Source: Burkholderia diffusa
GTDB lineage: Bacteria; Pseudomonadota; Gammaproteobacteria; Burkholderiales; Burkholderiaceae
Length of the DNA stretch: 64,000 nt
Assembly (NCBI RefSeq): GCF_902499115.1
Contig: NZ_CABVPN010000027.1
Span: forward strand, 1 to 64,000
Direction: 5' to 3'
Each line of letters starts with the position of its first letter. Within the stretch, counting starts at the first letter, position 1. A program made the position numbers and the translations under genes. Of the stretch, positions 1 through 10,518 are shown piece after piece. The notes beneath the pieces were generated by a model. It did not search any database and had not been told where the DNA came from. It saw only the letters and a program-made list of their open reading frames with translations.

Positions 1-91
1 GCGCTCGCTCGCGAAGGGCGAGGCGATCACGCAGGACACGTCCACGCTCGAGAACCCCGCGATCCTCGAGCAGCTCGGCCAGTCGCTCTGA
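1..91 (+). CDS. C-terminal end of an unrecognised protein
   Basis: The open frame runs in from the left edge and stops with TGA at 89-91, giving about 29 residues that end in ENPAILEQLGQSL. Third positions are G/C-rich as in the other genes here, so it is probably a real gene end. The fragment is too short to name a family. The next gene, a porin, starts 227 bases downstream on the same strand. Confidence 0.5.
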   Translation, partial: RSLAKGEAITQDTSTLENPAILEQLGQSL

Positions 92-318
92 ATGACGGGG
101 CCGGCATCCGCCGGCCTTACCCAATCTCTTCGACGCACGCGCGTTCGGGCAGCCATCCCCGCCATGAACGCGTCGCATGCGGCCGACACCCGGCCACGCA
201 CGTGCGTTCCGCCGCGCCCCATCGTGCGTATGCGGCCCGCGCGCCGGACACCGCTTCGCGGCGGTCCGTCGCATTCCCCGTTCGATGCATCGACGTACAA
301 CAACACTGGAGACACCCA

Positions 319-1386
319 ATGAAAAACAGAATCGTGATCGGTTGCGCCGCGCTGGCAGGCGCGATGGTCAGCAGCAGCGCCTTCGCACAGAGCAGCGTAA
401 CGCTGTATGGCAACCTCGACGCCGCGGTGCTGTACACGAGCAAGACGCTCGACGCCGCCGCCGGCGCGAACGCGGGCCATCAGTTCGCGATGACCGACAC
501 CGGCATGACGCCGACGACGTTCGGGATGACCGGCACCGAGGATCTCGGCGGCGGACTCAAGGCGAAATTCCAGCTCGAAAGCGGCTTTGCCGTCACCAAC
601 GGCGCGTTCGCCCATTCGAACGGCAACTTCTTCGGCCGCCAGGCGTGGGTCGGGCTCGACGGCGGCTTCGGCACGGTCAAGGCCGGCGTGCAGTACTCGC
701 CATTCCTGCTCGCGATCTTCGATTCGGATCCGCGCAGCTTCTCGCACTTCGGCAGCGGGCTGATCAACTACGTCGACAACGTGCTGGTGACGGGCCTGTT
801 CAACCCGAACGCCGTGTCGTACACCAGCCCGACGATCGCCGGCCTCACCGGCAGCGCGATGTTCGCGTTCGGCGGCAAGGCCGGCGACTTCCAGGCCGGC
901 CGCCAGTATTCGGCGAGCCTCAAGTACGAACATGAGGGCTTCATGATCGACGCCGCGTTCTACGACGGCAACGACGGCACCAACCCGACGCCGACGCCGA
1001 GCACCGTCGCGTTCGTCGGGCGCACGATCGGCGCCGCATACCGCTTCGGCCCCGTCACCGCGAAGGCGTCGTTCACGAGCTACAAGGTCGGCGGATCGTT
1101 CAGCAACAACGTGTATGGCGGCGGCCTCGATTACCAGGCGACGCCGGCCGTCGACCTGAACGGCGGTGTCTGGTTCACCAGCGATCGCAACGACACGGCC
1201 AATCACTCGCTACTCGCGGCCGTCGGCACGACCTACAGCCTGTCGAAGGCAACCGCGCTGTACGCGCAGGTCGCGATGGTCAACAACCATGGTGCGATGA
1301 ACACCGGGCTCGGGATCAACAACGCGCTTTATGCGGTCACCGGCACGACCGTCGGCGCGAACGTCGGAATCCGCCACATGTTCTGA
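319..1386 (+). CDS. Gram-negative trimeric porin (OmpC/Por_4 type)
   Basis: Predicted 355-residue outer-membrane general diffusion porin. It begins MKNRIVIGCAALAGAM and has a signal peptide ending SSAFAQ, followed directly by the SSVTLYGNLDAAV start that marks Burkholderia and Neisseria porins. Further family marks are GTEDLGGGLKAKFQLESGF, FFGRQAWVGL and GTVKAGVQYSP, and the C-terminus GANVGIRHMF ends in the aromatic residue used for outer-membrane assembly. I chose ATG 319 because GGAG lies at 308-311 and the signal peptide begins exactly there; a longer upstream frame has no such features. A hairpin follows at 1479-1513. Substrate specificity cannot be read from the sequence. Confidence 0.93.
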   Translation: MKNRIVIGCAALAGAMVSSSAFAQSSVTLYGNLDAAVLYTSKTLDAAAGANAGHQFAMTDTGMTPTTFGMTGTEDLGGGLKAKFQLESGFAVTNGAFAHSNGNFFGRQAWVGLDGGFGTVKAGVQYSPFLLAIFDSDPRSFSHFGSGLINYVDNVLVTGLFNPNAVSYTSPTIAGLTGSAMFAFGGKAGDFQAGRQYSASLKYEHEGFMIDAAFYDGNDGTNPTPTPSTVAFVGRTIGAAYRFGPVTAKASFTSYKVGGSFSNNVYGGGLDYQATPAVDLNGGVWFTSDRNDTANHSLLAAVGTTYSLSKATALYAQVAMVNNHGAMNTGLGINNALYAVTGTTVGANVGIRHMF

Positions 1387-1875
1387 TGCGCAGGAGGCGG
1401 TTTCGGTGCCGAATCGCCACCGCCATGCATTCGCAGTCCGAATCATCTCGCGCCGATTTCGGTACGCCAGGACGCGTTCGGATTCGGCGCGATCTCCATC
1501 GCGCACGAATCCGTGCCCGACGTATCGCCCATCTCACGCCCGCGCGATCCGCCACGTGCGGCATCCACGCACACCGCAAGATCAGCGTCCGGTATAGACC
1601 GCCATCGGCGCGGCCCGGACCGCCGCGCGCCGGACCTGCTGATACGCGGAGTTGCCCGGCTGCGCCATCCGTGTCGTTTTCGACCGGTTTCCGGGCGCAT
1701 GACCGATAGTCCGCGTTTCCCGTTTCTCTACACTGCTTCACACCAGCACACACCTGCCGGATGTCGCATGACGCGCGCCGCATCACCGACATCACGGCGA
1801 TCCCGAGACAACCGCCTTCGTCCCCGACGGTTCCGCATCCGCTCGGCCAGCCGAAGGCTCCTCCAGGAGCGTTCT
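1387..1875. other. Intergenic stretch between porin and proP-like gene
   Basis: No gene supported. It holds the candidate terminator hairpin at 1479-1513 and presumably the promoter of the downstream symporter. Open frames on both strands here are rich in Arg, Pro and Ala and look like GC-driven artefacts. Confidence 0.6.
1479..1513 (+). terminator. Candidate terminator hairpin after the porin
   Basis: CGGATTCGGCGCGAT (1479-1493) pairs with ATCGCGCACGAATCCG (1498-1513), a long stem with one bulge and a CTCC loop, about 95 bases past the porin stop. There is no strong T-run after it, so intrinsic termination is probable but not certain. Confidence 0.45.
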
Positions 1876-3345
1876 TTGAGTTCATCGCAAGCGCACCCCG
1901 CGAAAGCCCGGTCTTCGCGCAAGTCCCTCAAGCTGGACGACATCACGATCGTCGACCCCGCCGTCCTGAAGCGAGCGGTCGGAGCCATGGCGTTCGGCAA
2001 TGCGATGGAATGGTTCGACTTCGGCGTCTACAGCTATATCGCCGTCACGCTCGGCAAGGTGTTCTTCCCGTCCAGCAACCCGTCCGCGCAGCTGCTCGCG
2101 ACCTTCGGCACGTTCGCGGCCGCGTTCCTCGTACGTCCGCTCGGCGGCATGGTGTTCGGCCCGCTCGGCGACCGCATCGGCCGCCAGCGCGTGCTCGCCG
2201 CCACCATGATCATGATGGCCGTTGGCACCTTCGCGATCGGCCTGATCCCCAGCTACGCGTCGATCGGCATCATGGCGCCGATACTGCTGCTCGTCGCCCG
2301 CCTCGTGCAGGGCTTCTCGACCGGCGGCGAATACGGCGGTGCCGCCACCTTCATCGCCGAATTCTCGACCGACAAGCGCCGCGGCTTCATGGGCAGCTTC
2401 CTCGAGTTCGGCACGCTGATCGGCTACACGCTCGGCGCGGCCACCGTCGCGATACTGACGGCGACGCTCTCGCAGGAAGCCCTGCTGTCGTGGGGCTGGC
2501 GTGTGCCGTTTTTCATCGCCGGTCCGTTGGGCCTCGTCGGCCTGTACATCCGGATCAAGCTCGAGGAGACGCCCGCGTTCAAGAAGGAAGCCGAAGCACG
2601 CGAAGCGGACGAACGATCGCGCCCGAAACAGTCGTTCGGCACGCTGCTCGTCGAACAGTGGAAGCCGCTGCTCCAGTGCGTCGGCCTCGTGCTGATCTTC
2701 AACGTGACCGACTACATGGCGCTGTCGTATCTGCCCAACTACCTGTCGGCGACGCTGCACTTCAACGAAACGCACGGCCTGTTCATGGTGCTGCTCGTGA
2801 TGGTGCTGATGATGCCGATGACGCTTTACGCCGGGCATCTATCGGACCGGCTCGGCCGCAAGCCGGTGATGATGTTCGGCTGCGTCGGCCTGCTCGTGCT
2901 GTCGGTGCCCGCGCTGCTGCTGATCCGCTCCGGCGGGATGCTGTCGGTGTTCGGCGGAATGATGATCTACGGCACGCTGCTGTCGACCTTCACAGGGGTG
3001 ATGCCGTCCGCGCTGCCCGCGCTGTTCCCGACGCGGATCCGCTACGGCGCGCTCGCGATCGGCTTCAACGTGTCGGTGTCGCTGTTCGGCGGCACGACGC
3101 CGCTCGTCACCGCATGGCTCGTCGATCGCACCGGCGACCTGATGATGCCGGCCTACTACCTGATGGGCGCATCGTTCATCGGCATCGTGTCGGTGCTCGC
3201 GCTGCGCGAAACCGCACGGCGGCCGCTGCCCGGCTCCGCGCCGTGTGTCGCGAGCCGCGCGGAAGCGCAAGACCTGATTCGCCGCGGCGTTGACGAGGGA
3301 CGCGTGCGCGACCGCAAGTTCGAGCCGGTCGGCGAACGCGCGTAA
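1876..3345 (+). CDS. proP: ProP-type MHS-family proton/osmolyte symporter
   Basis: Predicted 489-residue inner-membrane MFS carrier of the metabolite:H+ symporter family. It closely follows E. coli ProP: the AFGNAMEWFDFGVYSYIAV first helix, GLIPSYASIGIMAPILLL, QGFSTGGEYGGAATFIAEFS, KRRGFMGSFLEFG, and ALFPTRIRYGALAIGFN. ProP imports proline, glycine betaine and related solutes. It lacks the long C-terminal coiled coil of E. coli ProP and ends soon after the last helix, so the osmosensing behaviour may differ. I chose the TTG at 1876 because AGGAG sits at 1865-1869 with ideal spacing, and residues upstream of it look non-coding. Substrate is by homology only. Confidence 0.85.
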   Translation: MSSSQAHPAKARSSRKSLKLDDITIVDPAVLKRAVGAMAFGNAMEWFDFGVYSYIAVTLGKVFFPSSNPSAQLLATFGTFAAAFLVRPLGGMVFGPLGDRIGRQRVLAATMIMMAVGTFAIGLIPSYASIGIMAPILLLVARLVQGFSTGGEYGGAATFIAEFSTDKRRGFMGSFLEFGTLIGYTLGAATVAILTATLSQEALLSWGWRVPFFIAGPLGLVGLYIRIKLEETPAFKKEAEAREADERSRPKQSFGTLLVEQWKPLLQCVGLVLIFNVTDYMALSYLPNYLSATLHFNETHGLFMVLLVMVLMMPMTLYAGHLSDRLGRKPVMMFGCVGLLVLSVPALLLIRSGGMLSVFGGMMIYGTLLSTFTGVMPSALPALFPTRIRYGALAIGFNVSVSLFGGTTPLVTAWLVDRTGDLMMPAYYLMGASFIGIVSVLALRETARRPLPGSAPCVASRAEAQDLIRRGVDEGRVRDRKFEPVGERA

Positions 3346-3427
3346 TCCAGTCCTGCAGTGATGCAAGCCGTTGCGTCGTCATAGGACGCCGCGCGGCACC
3401 CCCTCGCGGGCGCCGCGCATCTGACTG

Positions 3428-4252
3428 TCAGCCCGCCGCGAGCTGCTGTTCGTCGAACCAGTCGAGCAACGTCCGCGTGACGAACGCGGGATTCTCCAGG
3501 TTCGAGATGTGGCCGGCGTCCGGCACCAGCGCATGGCGGCAACCGATCACGCCCGCCATCTTCACCGTCTCCGACGGCGGCCGCGCCATGTCGCCCGCGC
3601 CGCACATCAGCAGCGTGCGCTCGGCATCCAGTTCGGCGAGCGCGACGAGCGTATCCGGCCGCCCGAAGATCAGTCGACCGAGCGGAACGATCGACTGCCG
3701 CAGCCGGTCGGCCGGAAGGTTCGCGAGCGCGGCGCGAAACGCGGTCGGCACCGGGTCGGCGAGGTTCACGTCCGGCCGGAAGAACAGCGGCACGATCGCA
3801 TCCAGCAACGGCGGCGCGATACAACCGGCGGCGGCGATCGCGTCGAGCATCCCGAAGTAGCGCAGCCGCGTCGCGTCGGGTTCGGACTCCAGCGACGCAT
3901 CCATCAGCACGAGCGAGCGCACGCGCTGCGGTTCGCGCAACGCGAGCCGCGCGCCCCACATCCCGCCGACGCTCAGCCCCACGACCGCGCACTGCTCGAT
4001 CTCCAGCGCATCGAGCAATGCGCTCGCGTGCGCGGCGAGGTCGTCGAGCGTCTCGGTGCCGTCGGGCAGCGGGCCCGACCCACCATGCCCCCACAGGTCC
4101 GGCACGATCACGCGATAGCGGCTCGCCAGCGCGTCGATCTGCGGCGCCCACATCGCCGAATCCCACAGGTAGCTGTGTCCGAGCAGCACCGGAAATCCGG
4201 TGCCGTGATCCTGGTAATGCAGGGTGCTGCCATGAACGATGTGTGCGGGCAT
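3428..4252 (-). CDS. Alpha/beta hydrolase (3-oxoadipate enol-lactonase-like)
   Basis: Predicted 274-residue cytosolic hydrolase. Visible: an early GHSYLWDS loop, PDLWGHGGSG, the nucleophile elbow GLSVGG with Ser94, an acid in GAGDMARPP, and the catalytic His in DAGHISNLENP. The order and spacing fit the alpha/beta-hydrolase fold of PcaD-like lactonases and haloperoxidase-like esterases; substrate unknown. Start is ATG 4252, preceded by GGAG in CCGGAGACGAC; the frame continues upstream but that extension looks non-coding. It is convergent with the ProP-like gene. Confidence 0.8.
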   Translation of the reverse strand: MPAHIVHGSTLHYQDHGTGFPVLLGHSYLWDSAMWAPQIDALASRYRVIVPDLWGHGGSGPLPDGTETLDDLAAHASALLDALEIEQCAVVGLSVGGMWGARLALREPQRVRSLVLMDASLESEPDATRLRYFGMLDAIAAAGCIAPPLLDAIVPLFFRPDVNLADPVPTAFRAALANLPADRLRQSIVPLGRLIFGRPDTLVALAELDAERTLLMCGAGDMARPPSETVKMAGVIGCRHALVPDAGHISNLENPAFVTRTLLDWFDEQQLAAG

Positions 4253-4477
4253 GTCGTCTCCGGATGTCAATGCGATCGGCGGCGGCCCGGAAACGGGCGC
4301 CGCGATCCGCGGCGTTCTGCGACGAACGCGAAGCGGCGAATCATCGCACAGCTTGCCCGCGCTGCGTGTGACTGCCGTCGCGCGTCCCGCGACGCATGGC
4401 GTCGTGCACTTCCGCCGTGCGACCGGGACGACGCCGGACACCGGAATGTCGAGGCTGTCGCCGTTCGAGACATACCC

Positions 4478-4552
4478 TTAAGTCGCTGCGTGCGTGAGCG
4501 ATGCGGCCAGCGCGAACGCGGCGGCCGCGATGGCCCGCCATGCTGTCTTCAT
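4478..4552 (-). pseudogene. Orphan signal-peptide stub (24 codons, then stop)
   Basis: ATG at 4552 opens a 24-residue frame, MKTAWRAIAAAAFALAASL then THAAT, followed by TAA at 4478-4480. It has a perfect signal-peptide layout (Lys/Trp/Arg n-region, hydrophobic core, THA cleavage motif) but no mature protein. Reading through the stop gives GYVSNGDSLDIPV, which loosely recalls the first blade of periplasmic YncE-type propellers, before similarity fades. I read it as the 5' remnant of an exported-protein gene; a very short secreted peptide is the alternative. No clear ribosome-binding site. Confidence 0.4.
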
Positions 4553-4595
4553 GTTGATGTGAATGTGCCATGCGTGAAGCGACCGTTAACGTGTT

Positions 4596-4631
4596 CGCGG
4601 CACCGGACAACCTCGGTCGTCCGGTGCCGCG
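4596..4631 (-). terminator. Terminator hairpin after the TRAP operon
   Basis: CGCGGCACCGGAC (4596-4608) and GTCCGGTGCCGCG (4619-4631) form a perfect 13-bp stem with a 10-base loop, starting 18 bases past the dctM stop on the minus strand. No clear T-run follows on that strand. Confidence 0.6.
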
Positions 4632-4648
4632 ACGGGCGAAACGCACGA

Positions 4649-6001
4649 TCAGAACACCGCGTGCCCGCTGATGAGACTCGGCAGCCAGGTGGAGAAGAAC
4701 GGCATGTACGTGACGATGTTGATCGCACTGAAGATCGCGAGGTAATACGGCCACGCCATCTTCGTCGTCTCGCCGATCGACACGTTGCCGATCGCGCAGC
4801 CGACGAACTGCACCGAACCGATCGGCGGGTGAACGAGACCGAGCGAGCAGTTCAGCAGCAGCATGATCCCGAACTGCACCGGCCCGACGCCGCACGCCAT
4901 CGCGATCGGCAGGAACAGCGGCGTCGTGATCAGGATGTGCGCGGCCATGTCGACGAACGTGCCGAGGAACACCTGAATGATGTTGATGTACAGCAGCATC
5001 AGCCAGGGCGCTGCGGTCGACTGCTTCAGCAGCCCTTCGATCGCATCCGGAATCTCCAGGTACGACATCTGGAAGCGCAGCATGTTGGACACGGCGATCA
5101 GCAGCAGCACGACGCCCGTCGTGCGCGCCGCATGCGACAGCGCGCGACGCAGTTTCTCGACGGTCAGCGTGCGGTACACGATCGCGGTCAGCACGAGCGA
5201 ATACACGACGGCGATCGCGGCCGCTTCGGTTGCGGTGGCGATCCCCTTCGCGACGCACACGAGGATGATCGCGATCACCATCAGGCCCGGCACCGCGCCG
5301 ACGAAGCTGCGCAGCACCGCATACCAGCCCGGGAACGCCGGCAGCGCGGACGAACCGTCTTCACGGCGCGGATAGCCGTGACGCACGGCTTGCCAGTACG
5401 CGGCGGCGAGCACGAAGCCCATCACCCACAGCACCGGCAGGAGGCCGGAAAACAGCAGGTCGCCGATCGACACGCCGCTCACCTGCTGGCCGTGCAGCAT
5501 TCCCGTGATCCCCTGTGCGGCGAACGCGTAGATGATCATGTTGGTCGACGTCGGCATCAGCGCGCCGGCGAGCGACGCGTGGGTCGTCACGTTGACCGCG
5601 TAGGCCGCGCTGTAGCCTTCGCGCTTCATCAGCGGAATCACCACGCCGCCCATCGCGGACGTATCGGCAGTCGGCGAGCCCGACACGCCGCCGAACAGCG
5701 TGCACGCGACGACGTTGGCCATCCCGAGGCCGCCTCGGAAGTGGCCGACGGTTGCCTGCGCGAAACGTAGGATCCGGTCCGCGATGCCGCCGTGCAGCAT
5801 CAGCTCGCCGGAGAAGATGAAAAACGGCACCGCGAGGAACGAGAACGCGTTCATTCCCGAGATCATCGACTGCATCGCGGTCGCGATCGGGAGCCCTTCG
5901 ACCATATAGGTCAGCACGCAGGCAATCCCGAGCGCGAACGAAACGGGCACGCCGAGCACGAGGAAAATCAGAAAACTGACGGACAGGATCGCGAGTTCCA
6001 T
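4649..6001 (-). CDS. dctM: TRAP transporter large permease (DctM family)
   Basis: Predicted 450-residue inner-membrane subunit that forms the sodium-driven transport channel of a TRAP system. It is hydrophobic throughout, about 12 helices, with DctM hallmarks: LGVPVSFALG near the start, FFIFSGELMLHGGIADRI, the GGVSGSPTADTSAMGGVVIP loop, THASLAGALMPTSTNMIIYA, and HPPIGSVQFVGCAIG near the end. Length is slightly above the usual 425-430 residues. It starts 4 bases after the dctQ stop, so it is the last gene of a dctP-dctQ-dctM operon, followed by a strong hairpin. Substrate not determined; TRAP systems usually carry organic acids. Confidence 0.93.
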   Translation of the reverse strand: MELAILSVSFLIFLVLGVPVSFALGIACVLTYMVEGLPIATAMQSMISGMNAFSFLAVPFFIFSGELMLHGGIADRILRFAQATVGHFRGGLGMANVVACTLFGGVSGSPTADTSAMGGVVIPLMKREGYSAAYAVNVTTHASLAGALMPTSTNMIIYAFAAQGITGMLHGQQVSGVSIGDLLFSGLLPVLWVMGFVLAAAYWQAVRHGYPRREDGSSALPAFPGWYAVLRSFVGAVPGLMVIAIILVCVAKGIATATEAAAIAVVYSLVLTAIVYRTLTVEKLRRALSHAARTTGVVLLLIAVSNMLRFQMSYLEIPDAIEGLLKQSTAAPWLMLLYINIIQVFLGTFVDMAAHILITTPLFLPIAMACGVGPVQFGIMLLLNCSLGLVHPPIGSVQFVGCAIGNVSIGETTKMAWPYYLAIFSAINIVTYMPFFSTWLPSLISGHAVF

Positions 6002-6005
6002 GGCG

Positions 6006-7707
<1,702 letters not shown>

Positions 7708-8144
7708 TCGATTGGTGCATACCCTATAACGGGCTCTGTAGCGGGCTTGCGGCGGGAGATGGGAAAAAGTCGCCTCAACTCGGTGGACGACCTGCAAAAC
7801 GTTTTCCGGAAACAGGTCTGCATTTGAATCGGCACGATGTTGAATCGCTTTCGCGAGACCGGACGCCGGCTTTCGCTTCTATTTCATTTGTCATAGGATG
7901 ACTGACTACTGCGCGCCCGCAGCCGCACGACGCCAAGCCAGGACGATCAATCGGCCGTGAACCTCACGCTGCACAACGTGAACCTGTCGGTTTGAGCGTC
8001 GACCGCGAACCGCGTCGTCGTGAACGGCGAGGCAACGCGCAATATGCGTCCGGCCAACGTGGTCGAGTTCGTCGACTTCCTCCGGCATCGGACCAGTCAA
8101 ACCCATTCGGCTCGACGTGGGCGCCGCCGTTGTAATGATGATGC

Positions 8145-8185
8145 GATGACGCTATTCCCCGCCCTCACGCGGGAATGGCGTCATC
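8145..8185. repeat. Long imperfect inverted repeat (hairpin)
   Basis: GATGACGCTATTCCCCGC (8145-8162) faces GCGGGAATGGCGTCATC (8169-8185) across a short loop, with one mismatch and one bulge. It is about 125 bases before the small zinc-finger-like gene and not directly behind any gene, so it may be a repeat element or structured leader rather than a terminator. Confidence 0.5.
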
Positions 8186-8309
8186 GGGCCCGGTGCGCCC
8201 GTCGTTGCGCGCTTCCGGCATGCGGGCCGGCGCCTGCGCGCGTGTACACGCCGCGGGCACGCGCGATGCGTGCTTGCGGCGACATCGGAAATGCGAATGG
8301 AGGTGTGCG

Positions 8310-8504
8310 ATGCAGACGACCAGAACGTCGGCCGGTCCGAATCAGGACACGCCGCTGAATCCGGGCGACGAAGGGCCACCCGATGCGCCGGGCGTGGGCG
8401 AGGACCTGTGCGGCGTGTGCCGCGGCACGGGCATGGTCGAAGGACAGCCATGTATGGTGTGCGGCGGAACGGGCAAGGTGCTGCAGGGTATTGGCGGCGG
8501 ATAG
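8310..8504 (+). CDS. Small CxxCxGxG zinc-ribbon protein
   Basis: Predicted 64-residue soluble protein. The C-terminal half has two DnaJ-type zinc motifs, CGVCRGTG and CMVCGGTGKV, enough to bind one zinc ion. The N-terminal half is Pro/Gly/Asp-rich and probably unstructured (TPLNPGDEGPPDAPG). GGAGGT at 8299-8304 supports ATG 8310; a longer upstream frame exists but lacks this. Short proteins with this motif pair are common in Burkholderia and are of unknown function. It has no J domain, so it is not DnaJ. Confidence 0.75.
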   Translation: MQTTRTSAGPNQDTPLNPGDEGPPDAPGVGEDLCGVCRGTGMVEGQPCMVCGGTGKVLQGIGGG

Positions 8505-8626
8505 GCGAACGACACGCATGCAGGCCGGTTGCCGCGATGCCCGGACGGGCCGCGCCTCACATGCGACGCCTCGGCACCGGAATCTGCCGCAACGCGGTGT
8601 TCGCAGCGTCCTGGCCGGACGCGCTC

Positions 8627-9307
8627 TCAACGACCGAGGCGTCGATCCCGCAGGAACGCGTTCAGCTCGCCGCCCGCATGCTCGATATGCCGCTTGAGCA
8701 GCGATGCCGCCGTGCGCGCGTCGCCCTTGCGGCACAACGCGACCAGTTCGGCGTGTTCGGATTCGGCCACGTCACGCGCGGCCTCGGACAGCGACAACTG
8801 CACGCGCGTGTAGCGGTCGGTCTGCTGCAGCAGCGACGCGACGATCGCCGCCGTCTTCGGCTGGTCGGCCCGCGACAACAACACCTGATGCAGCTCGGTG
8901 TTCAGTTCGCCCCAGCGCCCGGACTGGCTCGCATGCAGCACTTCGCTGTATTCCTCGAGGATCGCATCGAGCCGCGCGAAATCCTCGGCGGTCAGCTTCG
9001 GAATCGACTTCTTCAGCAGCACGGGCTCCAGCAGCGCGCGCAGTTCGAACAATTCGGTGATGTCTTCCGGGGACAGTTCCGAGACGATCGCCCCCTTGTG
9101 GGGCAGGATCTTGACGAGCCCCTCGCTCTCGAGCTGCACGAGCGCTTCCCTCAGCGGAATCCGGCTGATGCCGAGCTCGGTCGCCAGCGCATCCTGGCGA
9201 AGCTGATAGCCGTCGACATACTCCCCTGTCAGGATACGGCGGCGCAATTCGTTCGCCGCGGCTTCGGCGCGCGTGGCGTAGACAAGAGGAGGGCGTTTCT
9301 CGTTCAT
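8627..9307 (-). CDS. GntR/FadR-subfamily transcriptional regulator with FCD domain
   Basis: Predicted 226-residue DNA-binding repressor. The winged helix spans about residues 15-80 (NELRRRILTGEY, LATELGISRIPLREALVQLESEGLV, LPHKGAIV), followed by an all-helical FCD ligand domain with LFELRALLEP, LNTELHQVLL and the late ESEHAELVALCRKGDAR containing a conserved metal-site His. FCD regulators usually sense small carboxylates. A 14-mer at 9363-9376 in its promoter nearly matches two sites between the MHS symporter and the DHDPS-family gene at 13.4-13.7 kb, so those genes are its likely targets. Confidence 0.9.
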   Translation of the reverse strand: MNEKRPPLVYATRAEAAANELRRRILTGEYVDGYQLRQDALATELGISRIPLREALVQLESEGLVKILPHKGAIVSELSPEDITELFELRALLEPVLLKKSIPKLTAEDFARLDAILEEYSEVLHASQSGRWGELNTELHQVLLSRADQPKTAAIVASLLQQTDRYTRVQLSLSEAARDVAESEHAELVALCRKGDARTAASLLKRHIEHAGGELNAFLRDRRLGR

Positions 9308-9362
9308 GTTCGGACTGGGGAAGGCGGTCAGGCAGATGTCGGCGCGGCGGCGGATATTGCAT

Positions 9363-9376
9363 ATTTTCTACAATAT
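9363..9376. promoter_or_regulatory. Candidate GntR autoregulatory site
   Basis: ATTTTCTACAATAT, 56 bases upstream of the GntR start, matches 13 of 14 positions of ATTTTATACAATAT found at 13394-13407 and, inverted, at 13706-13719. AT-rich blocks like this stand out in the high-GC background. Confidence 0.5.
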
Positions 9377-9558
9377 TAGCAGAGGGCCCGCGCCGTCGAG
9401 CCGCCGCCGCATGGGGCTTCATGCTGTCGCGCCCTGCGTTCGGCCGCCTGCGTATGTCGCTTGCCATCCCGAAGCGGTCACCCACGCGATGTGCCCTTGA
9501 GCGACCGGTTCCGGATCGGAAGCAGCCGCTCAACAATGCTGCGCATCTCCAGCACGAC

Positions 9559-10518
9559 TTACCTGGAAATCCGGTTCGACTGTGCTGCCGGTGAATGCAA
9601 GACTTTCAACGCTATAACGACTCCGCAAACGATGGCGCCGATGCCGAATGCCTCGTCGAACGTAGGCCACCGATGACTTGCCACGAGCCCGAACGACGTC
9701 GCGAATACCGTCTCGGTCACGATAAGCTGACCTGCAAGCCCGATTGGCAGCTTCTTCGATGCTATCGTCCACGCCCACGAACCACCAATCGACCCTACTG
9801 CGGCCAGAACAAGTGAACTCGCCAGAACAAGTCCGAATGACGACCACTGGATGCCAAGTCTGGTGATATTCAGCAGCGACAGCGGTGCAGCGATTGGAAT
9901 AAAGAGCGCAATCTCCAGCGCGCCACCGATCATCATCATCGCCGTCCACTTCCTCGGGTCCATCCCCGGGCGCTTTCTTAGCGCGTTTCGATTGGATAGG
10001 GCGAAGGCGGTCCACAGCGATACTGCGCCAAACGAGATTGCGATGCCAGCGATGACTCGAGTCGACAGGCCATCAAGCGCCTCCATCAGCCCGGACGAGT
10101 TGACCATCATCAAGCCCAACGTGATGAAGCCCAGAGGGATACTCAGAACTCTCCACGATGTGGCCTGAGCGCCCTGATTCCCAACGATGGCAAGCACCAC
10201 GGGTACAGTCGCGACAATCGCTGGCGGGACAATCGGCCCGGCGAAGCGTACGGCTGACATGATCGTCACGAAATAGCCTACATACCCGACGAGGCCTAGC
10301 CATGCCGCGACCAGCCAGTCGACTAAGGTCGCGTGCGACCCGCGATCCTTCACGGCGATGAACAGAACAGCGCCCAATATTCCCGAAAGCAGAAATCGCG
10401 TAACAGCCAGGTCGTAAATGGAGTATGGACCGATCACGTAAGGCGCAACAAAATTGAGCGACCAGGAGAATGCCGCGAAAACGGCAGCAAACACACCCAT
10501 CATAGACCGCGCCTGCAT
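9559..10518 (-). CDS. EamA-family (DMT superfamily) exporter
   Basis: Predicted 319-residue inner-membrane protein with ten helices in two EamA repeats, beginning MQARSMMGVFAAVFAAFSWSL. WSLNFVAPYVIG and FLLSGILGAVLF in the first half and IGGSWAWTIASKKLPIGLAGQLIVTETVF in the second are typical of drug/metabolite exporters. A GGGAG box precedes ATG 10518. Two lines I counted inside the gene are about 55-57% G+C, clearly below its neighbours, and codon use is less biased, which suggests transfer. Transported compound unknown. Confidence 0.85.
   Translation of the reverse strand: MQARSMMGVFAAVFAAFSWSLNFVAPYVIGPYSIYDLAVTRFLLSGILGAVLFIAVKDRGSHATLVDWLVAAWLGLVGYVGYFVTIMSAVRFAGPIVPPAIVATVPVVLAIVGNQGAQATSWRVLSIPLGFITLGLMMVNSSGLMEALDGLSTRVIAGIAISFGAVSLWTAFALSNRNALRKRPGMDPRKWTAMMMIGGALEIALFIPIAAPLSLLNITRLGIQWSSFGLVLASSLVLAAVGSIGGSWAWTIASKKLPIGLAGQLIVTETVFATSFGLVASHRWPTFDEAFGIGAIVCGVVIALKVLHSPAAQSNRISR

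Noticed and set aside
3391..3418. GC-rich inverted repeat between the ProP-like gene and the hydrolase
   Set aside because: GCGCGGC and GCCGCGC pair over only 7 bp with a 14-base loop and no T-run; too weak in this composition to call a terminator.
3509..5770. A 753-codon plus-strand frame over the hydrolase and dctM
   Set aside because: It crosses two clear minus-strand genes and an intergenic terminator and has no recognisable domain.
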